Origin: Drosophila persimilis
Lineage: Eukaryota; Arthropoda; Insecta; Diptera; Drosophilidae
Assembly (NCBI RefSeq): GCF_003286085.1
Contig: NW_020825422.1
Coordinates: 109,123 to 173,122, forward strand
Length of the DNA: 64,000 nucleotides
Direction: 5' to 3'
Shown here piece after piece: positions 1 through 10,603 of the stretch. The position numbers and the translations under genes were made by a program. Each line of letters begins with the position of its first letter. Position 1 is the first letter of the stretch. The notes under the pieces are model-generated. The model saw only the letters and a list, made by a program, of their open reading frames with translations, was not told the origin of the DNA and made no database searches.

Positions 1-93
1 GATGTGGGTAGGTATTGTGTATGGATGGGAGTGTGTGAGCTACTTATTGAGGCGGCACCACAAGCGCATCGTCAGTGTTGCTGCTTCGCGAAC
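1..93. other. Unassigned flank
   Basis: No repeat, coding region or RNA recognised. The sequence does not recur elsewhere in the window, unlike almost everything after it, so it may be the end of a different neighbouring element. Confidence 0.4.
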
Positions 94-169
94 AGTATCC
101 GCACTCCTGTTAGATCTCACTATAAAACGTATATCTGAAAATTTCGCCCCACCCCCTTCCGCCCACACA
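94..169 (+). mobile_element. D1: short DINE/ISY-like fragment
   Basis: This piece matches the middle of the D elements (the GGCGGAAG / CTTCCGCCC motif block). It ends in CCGCCCACACA and runs directly into the 5' flank of G1. The same D-to-gene junction is seen at about 46410 (G4) and 54456 (G6), so these gene copies descend from one rearranged ancestor. Confidence 0.7.
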
Positions 170-1267
170 CAGGCAATCAGAATTGTTGAATAAAGCACGC
201 ACACATACTGTAAAGCCAGGAATGAGATTTCGACTACTATGGACAGCAGTGAGGGTGAGGTCGGCGGGTCCTCGGGTGGTGGCGTCTCCGATCTTCGTGA
301 GCGACTGCATAACATACTGGTGTGCGTTGTGTGCCGCGAGGTTCCACAACCACACGACTTCTATCAGTGCAGCCATGGGCATATCATGTGTGAGGACTGC
401 AAGACCGCCGTTCTGGCTGTTGCCATCTTCAATAAAACGCGTGCCTGCTGCCCAAGTTGTCGATCGCTCATTAGAAACTACGATCAGGAGCAGAATCTAG
501 TGGTGCGCCAGACCCTCTGGGAGCTACCCATCAGCTGCCCCAGCTGCAATGACCAGTTCTCAGATAGGAAAGATCTCTCCAGACACTTGGAGTTCGTTTG
601 TGAGGGGCGTGTGGGTTGCTGGAAGTACCACTGCGTGGGCTGTTCTTGGAAGGGCTCCTACAAGGACAGAAGCAGGGTTTCTGGGTTTCCCCAGAAGCAG
701 GGAAAGGAGATCCTAGATATTCTGCTGCATGTCGAAGACAGGGAGCTTGAGGCCCAAAAGCCCGTGTTGCAGCTCCATCGGGTGCTGAGTGCTAGCCGGG
801 TGGAATTTTTCACCTTGAGAATGAAGTGGATACACCGCTCAGAGGGTTTACACCCACGGACCCTCGAGTCTGAGGTAAGGTTTTGGAGAACCAGAACTCG
901 TCTGCAGCATACCTCTGATGATCTCTTATCCCGATCCCCACAGACGATTCGTGCCTTTGAGGAGGATTGGGTGCTGCGTCTACGTCTGAAAAGAGCTGGG
1001 GAAAAAATCACCGTCAGCGGCCAGCTATTGCTTTCGACTACCCCACGAGTGTCCCTCATGGTTGACCATTTGATCCAGATGCCGCAGAGTGTCTGCAGCG
1101 CCAAGCAGCTGCACGACATACGTCCGCGTATCTACCGCCATATTTTCGATTCAACCGGCAAGTGCGCAAACCGCCAGGAGCTTCCCTTGGCGGGACCTCA
1201 GGCCCTGTACCGGCTATTTGCCATGACCCGGATCCAGCTCCGTTTGTGGATGTTTTTGCATTATTGA
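170..1267 (+). pseudogene. G1: RING/TRAF-type zinc-finger gene copy (CYHR1/ZTRAF1-like), start codon deleted
   Basis: Compared with G3 and G7, about 129 bp are missing between the 5' UTR and codon ~36, so the normal ATG and the first ~35-40 residues are gone; the first in-frame ATG is 239. The RING finger is complete (C-x2-C ... CxH ... CxxC ... CPSC). In the following TRAF-type finger a 9-bp shorter replacement removes the His/Cys pair before GFPQKQGK. A 69-bp intron-like segment (875-943, GTAAGG...CCCACAG) is open in frame. The C-terminal domain, ending FLHY, is intact. The protein could still be made from 239 but would lack the N terminus and a zinc ligand pair. Family assignment rests on the CSHGHIMC RING core and the downstream zinc fingers typical of CYHR1/ZTRAF1. 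Confidence 0.8.
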
Positions 1268-1370
1268 GCTGACGCTAAAAACCTTTAAATTGTGGTTTAA
1301 ACCTTTATTGGGCACATCTTTTGATTTGATTTTTAAATTCGTTGCTTTAGAGCTGAATTTTTAGGGTTTG

Positions 1371-1629
1371 GGCGCCTTCTGGATCTGCTCGTTCACAGCA
1401 AGACCTTCTTCAGCAGCAGCCTTGGCCTTATCATGGAAGTCGTGCAGAAGCAATCGAGTAAATTAGGCATACGTTTTTGTCTGGTCTGTTAAGGTCGGCT
1501 AGTGTCGGCTAGACTTACCTTAACGCTATCCTCGATGAAAAATTCCTTGACCTTTGCCAGCAGGCCGTTGAGCTGAGCCTCAACTGGCTTGGTGGGCTCC
1601 TCACGAGGCACGCGAGCACACATGCACAC
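1371..1629 (-). CDS. H1: small secreted-like protein gene copy, convergent with G1
   Basis: There are two coding exons. On the minus strand the first follows a good acceptor (CTGCTTTCAG) and reads VCMCARVPREEPTKPVEAQL... to GTTAAG, then a canonical GTAAGT donor. The last exon ends EQIQKAPKP and TAA at 1371. A Cys/Ala-rich stretch just before RVPREEP looks like the tail of a signal peptide whose start should be in an upstream exon that I cannot find; the first ATG available gives MCARVPREEP. The rest is a short charged amphipathic helix. The intron's expected acceptor reads GCAC, not GCAG (see finding). The AATAAA for H lies at about 1304-1309 on the minus strand, within 45 bp of the G1 stop, so the two 3' ends nearly overlap. 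This copy carries ...FFIED where most others have FFNED. Function unknown. Confidence 0.6.
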
Positions 1630-1903
1630 CTGAAAGCAGAGTTACAGTAAAACCACAATGAGTCAAAGCAATCTTGGCTATTTTTGGTTTTTAGTTTGTT
1701 TCACTGGTCCTGCTCTTTACTGAAGAACGTTGACTTGAGTACTCATAGCGACAGCTCGTTTTGCGTCGCAGCCGAGATGAAACCGAGAGCCGGGCTTATT
1801 ACCGGCGCCACTATCAAGGTCAAGTGCTTAGAAGCGTACGTCCCGGTCCGCTCAGATAAGAGAGTGGAGTGAAGTAGAGTGCTAAAAGTAGAGTTATAGA
1901 CTA
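1630..1903 (-). promoter_or_regulatory. H1 5' flank / leader
   Basis: These ~274 bp lie between the H coding exon and the end of the O1 LTR and recur upstream of H2, H3 and H5, and as fragments in the tandem array. They are GC-rich in the middle. On the H strand they contain ATGAGTACTCAAG followed by a GTAAAG donor-like site, but that exon would enter the H exon out of frame. They probably hold the H transcription start and first intron, but no core promoter is certain. An open frame of 60-62 codons on the opposite strand is repeated only because the segment is duplicated. Confidence 0.4.
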
Positions 1904-3096
1904 TGTAGCATACTATGTGGGCATGGAGGACATTTTACTACCCATTTAGAGCTCTGGCAAATGGTCGAGATAAGAATTTATATAAAAAAAAATCGCGTAC
2001 GAGTAGGAAAAGGATACTAGGAAACGGGATACAGGGGGTCAAAGGGACAGATCAGCATGGATACGTAAACGAAGAAGATCACCGGTCAGATCTTTGTCGG
2101 CTGCGGTATAGCTCATTGGCGAGAACGCCCACCCTACCATGATCCTTCAGGGCCACCTATTAACAGTCAGGATCCCTTCAAATAAGCCTGCTATTCGATA
2201 TTGTCTTACATTTATAGGGTATTCCTATACAGCATATACTGGGGAAGGAATATCATAAGGGCGAGGTAGGGTATAATGATCTTAAATCTATAAAACTGAT
2301 TAGTAGTAGGTATATATAAATGCACGAGCATGTATAAAACCGTGATTATGGTTGAAGACCAACGAATAGTTACCGCACATTCATTCTTTTCAGATGGGGG
2401 TTAAATCGGTGGTACTGGCACGTGTCCGGGAATAACCAATCCGTAACTTCTAGACCAGCGTTGTAATACGTAGATACTAGTGGTGCTAATCCTACGCGGA
2501 AAAAACAGGAATTTTTCAACGGGTCTCTGTAGCTGGGTGGATAATTACCTCAACAGAATTACACCACTGATCGAAAAATTTTACTGAACTGTGGGCGTTC
2601 GTTTTCCAAATGGTCGAACGGCTGCCCCAGTATTGACGATATATAACTGGCGCGTCCACTCAAATTAAATGATCACTTTGAGCCGCACTTGGCACTTGCA
2701 CTAGGCTTTGACTTTGGCTTGACCTTGGTTTAGAGAACTGGGTCAGCTCTACAAGAATTCTTTTTCCACGGCCGGTCACTCTGACGGTCACGAGGAGAGA
2801 AATAAAGAGGCCCAGCCTACTAAAAACAGCAACCCACGTTTTTCCACACTTTCTATGGTCTTCTTCTGTTATACAGGATCCAGACACAGCAATATTTAAT
2901 AAAATATAGTGCACGGCAGAAAAATTGCATATCAAAGCGTTGCCGCTTGGTCGCAAAACAGCTGTTGATAAGCTTTATCAAAGCTCACAAGATCTTCAAC
3001 TCGAATTTTTTTACGGCCTAGTTTTAGGCTGTAATTTTGGGAGTTAGCCGTGGATAATTAAAATACAAGAAGACACGATAAGCGTCGAATATTACA
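1904..3096 (-). mobile_element. O1 LTR: complete ~1.19-kb Gypsy-type LTR
   Basis: Read on the minus strand it starts TGTAATATTCG right after a G-rich tract (AGCGGGGGG, polypurine-tract position) and ends GTATGCTACA, giving TGTA...TACA ends. The length, 1193 bp, is long and fits Osvaldo/Ulysses-type elements, a tentative placement. A 98-codon open frame (2660-2956) sits on the sense strand of the LTR in most copies. The LTR end abuts the H leader, so LTR transcription signals point towards H1. Confidence 0.7.
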
Positions 3097-4121
3097 CCCC
3101 CCGCTGAAATCACAGTTTGGGGTCTTGCTAACCAAAGCGTGATCCACACTTGGAGTGCTGGATACGATTTATTGTTTAATATCATTTGCGTGATATTTAC
3201 CAATAAAGCGACCCTGGAAATCTTTTCTTAATGCGGGCTTTCCGAAACGTAGGTGCCAGTTTCGCATCAATGCCTTTCACAAAACTACTCTGGTCAAAAT
3301 TTCGTCTATACACTTCTTGACCCACTTGAAAGTTTACTTCTCGGCTTCGAAGATTATAGATATTTTCATTGCGAACATGCTGCTGTTTCATTGCTTCTGC
3401 AGCGGTCTTGCGAATTAGCTCGAAGGAATCGTCGCGATCGAAGACTACTGTTCGGTCCTCCAACATACTGAGGTTTCGTAGGAGTTGATAAGTTGAACCG
3501 CCAGTAATCATGTTTTGGCCAAAAGCAACAGGATATGGGCTACTTTTGATGGCTGCATGCACACTGGATTGATCGGGCTTAATGTACGCTTTGATAGCAG
3601 CGAGTACCGAGCGATTTACCCGCTCTGAGGTATTGGTTTGGGGAGCGTAGGCGGCGGTGTACGAATGTCGAATTTGGTATTTCGCTAACAGATCCTTGAA
3701 CTTGTGTGACTTGAATTGAACGCCGTTATCTGACACTATCACTTCCGGGACTCCAAAGCACTGAAACAGGTCTTCCTCCATGAACCGAGTTACGGCATCC
3801 GCAGTAAATTTCTTTACCACTTTTAGGAAAGGAAATTTAGAAAAATGATCGAGTACTACAAAAATGCCTATATTCCCGGATCGACTTCGGGGGTACGGAC
3901 CTAGAAAATCGACGTAAAGTTTTTGAAATAGACGAAAGGTCTCCCCTGCTTTGCCCATTGGCGGACGTAGAGGATGATTGGGGTGCTCGGTCGTTCCTAT
4001 TCGAGGAAGTCGGTCAGCTGTACTCTTCGTCGCCCAAAAAAAGCATAACATCTAATTCGTTAATTTCCTTCCTGTTTTGCTACTCAAAAAAAATTCGCTT
4101 CAGCAGCGATCAAATACAAAA
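3097..4121 (-). pseudogene. O1 integrase: 3' end of a Ty3/Gypsy pol
   Basis: The open frame 3197-4051 (284 aa) encodes the integrase core and C-terminal region only. Visible motifs are YVDFLGPYPRS (first catalytic Asp), IVSDNGVQF (second Asp) and AAYAPQTNTSERVNRS (catalytic Glu, D-x35-E type). The zinc-binding N terminus, RNase H, RT, protease and gag are absent. Upstream sequence stops within ~70 bp at the terminus of D2. The same truncated piece with the same break next to a D element occurs five times, so it was copied with the surrounding DNA rather than inserted each time. Confidence 0.85.
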
Positions 4122-5226
4122 CGAGGGGGAACGTTGTGAGTTGCTGCGGACACCGCAACTCTAGAGTTATACCCGATACTAAGTCAGTATGGCTCTCCTC
4201 CGGCAGACGCCGCTAATATTTAACGACACGACAAAGAGTGCGTGCGAGAGAGACAGAAAATCAGTCTGAGCGTGACGTCGGGCGCTGCGTAGCCACTGCA
4301 AATTGATTTGTTCCTTTTGGCTATAAACATGATCTGATCTGATCCAGATTCAGCAATCTAATAGATATGGTCATTATCTATGATTCTGCGTTTTTAGTTT
4401 TCTCAAATCTGCAATATTGTGGATGCAACAGATTTTCGTCCTTTGTGGGGGCGGATGGGGGTGGGGCGAAATTCTGAGATATACGTTTTATAGTGAAATC
4501 TTAAAGGAGTGTGTGTACCAAATTTGGTTACTCTAGCCTTAATAGTCTCTGAGATTTGTGGTTGCCTCAGATTTTCGTCCTTTGCGGGGGCGGAAGGGGG
4601 TGTGGCGAAATTTGGACATGAAACGGTCAAGGTTCGATATCACAGGAGTGTGGATACCAAATTTGGTTGCTCTGGCTTTTATAGGTTCTGAGATCCTTGA
4701 ACTCATATTTTGCAATTGGCAAAACCGACCATGAAACCTGTGTGTTAGAGTGAGACAGAGCGAGAAAGAGTGAAATTGTTTTCGTGATTCTGGCTGTAAT
4801 AATTATACGATCTGGTTCAGATTTTGCACTCTAGAAGATATAGTCATCTTCTACGATTCTGCGTTTTTAGTTTTCTCGTATCGTCGAAATTGTGGATGCC
4901 ACAGATTTTCGCCCTTTGTGGGGGCGGAAGTGGGCGGGGCAAAGTTTTGAAATATTTTTGGAGCAGTGACATATCACAGAAGTCTGGATCCAAAACATAG
5001 TTGCTCTAGCTCTTATAGTCTTTGAGCATTAGGCGCTGAAGGGGACGGACAGACGGACAGACGGACGGACGGACAGACAGACAGGGCTCAATCGACTCGG
5101 CTATTGATGCTGATCAAGAATATATATACTTTATAGGGTCGGAAACGATTCCTTCTGGACGTTACACACATCCACTTTTACCACAAATCTAATATACCCC
5201 AATACTCATTTTGAGTATCGGGTATA
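4122..5226 (-). mobile_element. D2: full-length DINE-1/ISY-like element
   Basis: Ends are defined by the D4 insertion: CGAGGGGGAACG at one end and GGGTATA at the other. In element orientation (minus) the 5' end is a 34-bp palindrome (TATACCC...GGGTATA), followed by a (GTCY)n tract and three CTTTG-GGGGCGGAAG-type internal repeats. The 3' hairpin (GTTGCGG/CCGCAGCAAC) lies ~15 bases before the end. This is the structure of DINE-1/Helentron non-autonomous elements. No protein is encoded; short open frames inside are fortuitous. Confidence 0.85.
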
Positions 5227-5227
5227 A

Positions 5228-6158
5228 CGAGGGGGAACGTTGTGAGTTGCTGCGGACACCGCAACTCTACAGTTATACCCGATACTAAGTCAGTATGGCT
5301 TTCCTCCGGCAGACGCCGCTAATATTAAACGACACGACAAAGAGTGCGTGCGAGAGAGACAGAAAATCAGTCTGAGCGTGATGTCACGCGCTGCGTAGCC
5401 AGTGCAAATTGATTTGTTTCCTTTGGCTATAAAAATGATCTGATCTGATCTAGATTCAGCAATCTGACAGATATGGTCGTTCTCTATGATTCTGCGTTTT
5501 TAGTTTTCTCGAATCTGCAATATTGTGGATGCAACAGATTTTCGTCCTTTGTGGGGGCGGAAGGAGGTGGGGCGAAATTTTGAGATAAACTTTTTATGGA
5601 GAGATCTAACAGGAGTGCGGATACTAAATTTGGTTACTCTAGCCTTAATAGTCTCTGAGATTTGTGAATATCCCCAGACTTGCATCCTTTGCGGGGGCGG
5701 AAGGGGGTGTGGCGAAATTTTGAAATAAACTCGTCTCGGTCCGATATATTAGGAGTATGGATACCAAATTTGGTTGCTCTAGCTTTTATAGTCTCTGAGA
5801 TCTAGACGCTAATGTTTTACTCTAAGCAAAGCCGCCTATGCTACGTGTGTGTTAGAGAGAGACAAAACGAGAAAAAATGAAAAAAAGCAGTGACATATCA
5901 CAGAAGTCTGGATCCAAAACATCGTTGCTCTAGCTCTTATAGTCTTTGAGCATTAGGCGCTGAAGGGGACGGACAGACGGACAGACGGACGGACGGACAG
6001 ACGGACAGACAGACATGCCTCAATCGACTCGGCTATTGATGCTGATCAAGAATATATATACTTTATGGGGTCGGAAACGATTCCTTCTGGACGTTACACA
6101 CATCCACTTTTACCACAAATCTAATATACCCCAATACTCATTTTGAGTATCGGGTATA
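5228..6158 (-). mobile_element. D3: D element, internally deleted, tandem to D2
   Basis: It is head-to-tail with D2 with one A between GGGTATA and CGAGGGGG. About 170-190 bp are missing between the GA-rich tract near 5855-5885 and the AGCAGTGACATATCAC block. The GTCY tract is at about 5968-6014. Confidence 0.85.
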
Positions 6159-6577
6159 AAAAACATGTCAGCAACATATATATTTGACATGTACTAAATG
6201 AAACATGGACTAATAGGCACCGTAATCTTGTTTGCGATAGCAGAGCACTTTGGCGGTCAAAGAGGTTACTTTTCACCACACCAGTCCACCGAGACACCAC
6301 CCCCCCCCAGACCCATTGAACGCTATGGGCCGCATTACAAATATTTTTGAGTACATTTATGTGTAGATCAAAGTGCATTCTATTAAATTAAACTATTCAT
6401 GGGTGCCTACTATGCCGTTTTTCTCTGTGTGTATCCTCTGTTTTTAAATTTGTAATTTTCAGGGAACCAGCTTGGCCTTGGAAAACTCGTAACCTTGTGC
6501 TCGTACTTTACACCAGAGTATCAGTTCACTCTGCAACAACAGGCAATCAGAATTGTTGAATAAAGCACGCACACAGA
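6159..6577 (+). promoter_or_regulatory. G2 5' flank
   Basis: The same ~400 bp lie upstream of G3 (30446-30907) and G7 (56514-56975) and so are the native 5' region of the gene. They contain a C8-9 run near 6300, a poly-pyrimidine tract with acceptor-like AATTTTCAG at about 6461, and TCAGTT within the conserved block before the CAGGCAATCAGAATTG leader. In G2 the last part of the 5' UTR is shortened relative to G3. A TATA box is not obvious. Confidence 0.45.
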
Positions 6578-7674
6578 ATGTCGAATGCCAACCCCAATGA
6601 CAACAACAACGAGCAGCCCCCAGCCGCCAAGAGGCAGCGATTGTCAGATGTTGCAAGTAAAGATGAAAGTACTTTGAATGAGATTTCGACTACTATGGAC
6701 AGCAGTGAGGGTGAGGTCGGCGGGTCCTCGGGTGGTGGCGTCTCCGATCTTCGTGAGCTACTGTGCCGCGAGGTTCCACAACCACACGACTTCTATCAGT
6801 GCAGCCATGGGCATATCATGTGTGAGGACTGCAAGACCGCCGTTCTGGCTGTTGCCATCTTCAATAAAACGCGTGCCTGCTGCCCAAGTTGTCGATCGCT
6901 CATTAGAAACTACGATCAGGAGCAGAATCTAGTGGTGCGCCAGACCCTCTGGGAGCTACCCATCAGCTGCCCCAGCTGCAATGACCAGTTCTCAGATAGG
7001 AAAGATCTCTGCAGACACTTGGAGTTCGTTTGTGAGGGGCGTGTGGTTTGCTGGAAGTACCACTGCGTGGGCTGTTCTTGGAAGGGCTCCTACAAGGACA
7101 GCGTCTCACATGATTCCGACTGTGGGTTTCCCCAGAAGCAGGGAAAGGAGATCCTAGATATTCTGCTGCATGTCGAGGACAGGGAGCTTGAGGCCCAAAA
7201 GCCCGTGTTGCAGCTCCATCGGGTGCTGAGTGCTAGCCGGGTGGAATTTTTCACCTTGAGAATGAAGTGGATACACCGCTCAGAGGGTTTTGGAGAACCA
7301 GAACTCGTCTGCAGCATACCTCTGATGATCTCTTATCCCGATCCCCACAGACGATTCGTGCCTTTGAGGAGGATTGGGTGCTGCGTCTACGTCTGAAAAG
7401 AGCTGGGGAAAAAATCACCGTCAGCGGCCAGCTATTGCTTTCGACTACCCCACGAGTGTCCCTCATGGTTGACCATTTGATCCAGATGCCGCAGAGTGTC
7501 TGCAGCGCCAAGCAGCTGCACGACATACGTCCGCGTATCTACCGCCATATTTTCGATTCAACCGGCAAGTGCGCAAAGCGCCAGGAGCTTCCCTTGGCGG
7601 GACCTCAGGCCCTGTACCGGCTATTTGCCATGACCCGGATCCAGCTCCGTTTGTGGATGTTTTTGCATTATTGA
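6578..7674 (+). pseudogene. G2: CYHR1/ZTRAF1-like copy with two disabling deletions
   Basis: The native start (MSNANPNDNNNEQ) is present. A 24-bp in-frame deletion removes eight residues including the first zinc-ligand Cys of the RING (the C-x2-C pair becomes one Cys). The TRAF-type finger is complete, with the H...C pair that G1 lost. A 34-bp deletion at about 7286, between short GGGTTT/GGTTTT repeats, removes the end of the exon and the GTAAGG donor of the 69-bp intron. The frame is lost and stops at 7396; the rest of the C terminus is still readable in another frame to 7674. Likely non-functional. Confidence 0.85.
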
Positions 7675-7767
7675 GCTGACGCTAAAAACCTTTAAATTGT
7701 AGTTTAAACCTTTATTGGGCACATCTTTTGATTTGATTTTTAAATTCGTTGCTTTAGAGCTGCATTT

Positions 7768-8036
7768 TTAGGGTTTGGGCGCCTTCTGGATCTGCTCGTT
7801 CACAGCAAGACCTTCTTCAGCAGCAGCGTTGGCCTTATCATGGAAGTCGTGCAGAAGCAATCGAGTAAATTAGGCATACGTTTTTGTCTGGTCTGTTAAG
7901 GTCGGCTAGTGTCGGCTAGACTTACCTTAACGCTATCCTCGTTGAAAAATTCCTTGACCTTTGCCAGCAGGTCGTTGAGCTGAGCCTCAACTGGCTTGGT
8001 GGGCTCCTCACGAGGCACGCGAGCACACATGCACAC
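7768..8036 (-). CDS. H2: small secreted-like protein gene copy
   Basis: Same two-exon layout as H1, with FFNEDSVK before the GTAAGT donor and EQIQKAPKP-stop at 7768. All coding positions I compared are open. The acceptor again reads GCAC. Convergent with G2, 3' ends about 90 bp apart. Confidence 0.6.
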
Positions 8037-8310
8037 CTGAAGGCAGAGTTACAGTAAAACCACAATGAGTCAAAGCAATCTTGGCTATTTTTGGTTTTTA
8101 GTTTGTTTCAATGGTCCTGCTCTTTACTGAAGAACGTTGACTTGAGTACTCATAGCGACAGCTCGTTTTGCGTCGCAGCCGAGATGAAACCGAGAGCCGG
8201 GCTTATTACCGGCGCCACTATCAAGGTCAAGTGCTTAGAAGCGTACGTCCCGGTCCGCTCAGATAAGAGAGTGGAGTAAAGTAGAGTGCTCAAAGTAGAG
8301 TTATAGACTA
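8037..8310 (-). promoter_or_regulatory. H2 5' flank / leader
   Basis: Copy of the H1 leader with a few substitutions, ending at the O2 LTR terminus (TGTAGCATAC on +, 8311). Confidence 0.4.
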
Positions 8311-10603
8311 TGTAGCATACTATGTGGGCATGGAGGACATTTTACTACCCATTTAGAGCTCTGGCAAATGGTCGAGATAAGAATTTATATAAAAACGAGG
8401 GGGAACGTTGTGAGTTGCTGCGGACACCGCAACTCTACGGTTATACCCGATACTAAGTCAGTATGTCTCCGGCAGACGCCGCTAATATTTAATGACACGA
8501 CAAAGAGTGCGTGCGAGAGAGACAGAAAATCAGTCTGAGCGTGACGTCGGGCGCTGCGTAGCCACTGCAAATTGATTTGTTCCTTTTGGCTATAAAAATG
8601 ATCTGATCTGATCCAGATTCAGCAATCTAATAGATATGGTCATTATCTATGATTCTGCGTTTTTAGTTTTCTCAAATCTGCAATATTGTGGATGCAACAG
8701 ATTTTCGTCCTTTGTGGGGGCGGATGGGGGTGGGGCGAAATTCTGAGATATACGTTTTATAGTGACATCTTAAAGGAGTGTGTGTACCAAATTTGGTTAC
8801 TCTAGCCTTAATAGTCTCTGAGATTTGTGGTTGCCTCAGATTTTCGTCCTTTGCGGGGGCGGAAGGGGGTGTGGCGAAATTTGGACATGAAACGGTCAAG
8901 GTTCGATATCACAGGAGTGTGGATACCAAATTTGGTTGCTCTGGCTTTTATAGGTTCTGAGATCCTTGAACTCATATTTTGCAATTGGCAAAACCGACCA
9001 TGAAACCTGTGTGTTAGAGTGAGACAGAGCGAGAAAGAGTGAAATTGTTTTCGTGATTCTGGCTGTTATAATTATACGATCTGGTTCAGATTTTGCACTC
9101 TAGAAGATATAGTCATCTCCTACGATTCTGCGTTTTTAGTTTTCTCGTATCGTCGAAATTGTGGATGCCACAGATTTTCGCCCTTTGTGGGGGCGGAAGT
9201 GGGCGGGCCAAAGTTTTGAAATATTTTTGAAGCAGTGACATATCACAGAAGTCTGGATCCAAAACATCGTTGCTCTAGCTCTTATAGTCTTTGAGCATTA
9301 GGCGCTGAAGGGGACGGACAGACGGACAGACGGACGGACGGACAGACAGACATGGCTCAATCGACTCGGCTATTGATGCTGATCAAGAATATATATACTT
9401 TATGGGGTCGGAAACGATTCCTTCTGGACGTTACACACATCCACTTTCACCACAAATCTAATATACCCCAATACTCATTTTGAGTATCGGGTATAAAAAT
9501 CTCGTACGAGTAGGAAAAGGATACTAGGAAACGGGATACAGAGGGTCAAAGGGACAGTTCAGCATGGATACGTAAACGAAGAAGATCACCGGTCAGATCT
9601 TTGTCGGCTGCGGTATCGCTCATTGGCGAGAACGCCCACCCTACCATGATCCTTCAGGGCCACCTATTAACAGTCAGGATCCCTTCAAATAAGCCTGCTA
9701 TTCAATATTGTCTTACATTTATAGGGTATTCCTATACAGCATATACTGGGGAAGGAATATCATAAGGGCGAGGTAGGGTATAATGATCTTAAATCTATAA
9801 AACTGATTAGTAGTAGGTATATATAAATGCACGAGCATGTATAGAACCGTGATTATGGTTGAAGACCAACGAATAGTTACCGCACATTCATTCTTTTCAG
9901 ATGGGGGTTAAATCGGTGGTACTGGCACGTGTCCGGGAATAACCAATCCGTAACTTCTAGACCAGCGTTGTAATACGTAGATACTAGTGGTGCTAATCCT
10001 ACGCGGAAAAAACAGGAATTTTTCAACGGGTCTCTGTAGCTGGGTGGATAATTACCTCAACAGAATTACACCACTGATCGAAAAATTTTACTGAACTGTG
10101 GGCGTTCGTTTTCCAAATGGTCGAACGGCTGCCCCAGTATTGACGATATATAACTGGCGCGTCCACTCAAATTAAATGATCACTTTGAGCCGCACTTGGC
10201 ACTTGCACTAGGCTTTGACTTTGGCTTGACCTTGGTTTAGAGAACGGGGTCAGCTCTACAAGAATTCTTTTTCCACGGCCGGTCACTCTGACGGTCACGA
10301 GGAGAGAAATAAAGAGGCCCAGCCTACTAAAAACAGCAACCCACGTTTTCCCACACTTTCTATGGTCTTCTTCTGTTATACAGGATCCAGACACAGCAAT
10401 ATTTAATAAAATATAGTGCACGGCAGAAAAATTGCATATCAAAGCGTTGCCGCTTGGTCGCAAAACAGCTGTTGATAAGCTTTATCAAAGCTCACAAGAT
10501 CTTCAACTCGAATTTTGTTACGGCCTAGTTTTAGGCTGTAATTTTGGGAGTTAGCCGTGGATAATTAAAATACAAGAAGACACGATAAGCGTCGAATATT
10601 ACA
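8311..10603 (-). mobile_element. O2 LTR, split by D4
   Basis: A copy of the O1 LTR (8311-8395 plus 9496-10603) with D4 inserted in a run of A near its 3' end. Outside the insertion it is nearly identical to O1. Confidence 0.8.
8396..9495 (-). mobile_element. D4: D element inserted cleanly into the O2 LTR
   Basis: 1100 bp. The uninterrupted site exists in O1 at about 1975-1995 (TTATATAAAAAAAAATCGCG); here the A-run is split with the element between. There is no target-site duplication beyond the A-run, as expected for Helitron/Helentron insertion between A or T residues. This copy fixes the termini used for the other D elements. Confidence 0.9.

Noticed and set aside
658-1119. 150-156-codon frames antisense to G (also 46941, 49955, 53456, 55510)
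   Set aside because: They are shadow frames of the conserved G coding strand, with identical boundaries in each copy.
1800-1820. TGGCGCC in the H leader as a primer binding site of element O
   Set aside because: The match to tRNA-Lys stops after seven bases, and the LTR end (CTACA) lies ~90 bp away, not adjacent.
1740-1870. GC-rich part of the H leader as a tRNA or other structured RNA
   Set aside because: No T-loop or anticodon-type fold; only a short GCCGG/CCGGC inverted repeat was found.
1684-1872. Open frame of 60-62 codons in the H leader, repeated at 8091, 18767, 22397, 25988, 32477 and 49202
   Set aside because: It is antisense to H, its start changes with the flanking junction, and its repetition follows from segmental duplication, so it is not evidence for a protein.
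2660-2956. 98-codon frame in the O LTR, open in most copies
   Set aside because: Copies are recent duplicates, so an open frame is not a sign of selection. No recognisable domain, although an LTR-encoded peptide cannot be excluded.
4403-4691. Overlapping 60-105-codon frames in the D elements on both strands
   Set aside because: They come from internal repeats of a non-coding element and lack any motif.
5040-5085. Short tandem repeats in D elements that might look like a CRISPR or satellite
   Set aside because: They are the GTCY tetranucleotide tract typical of DINE-1 elements, with no spacers.
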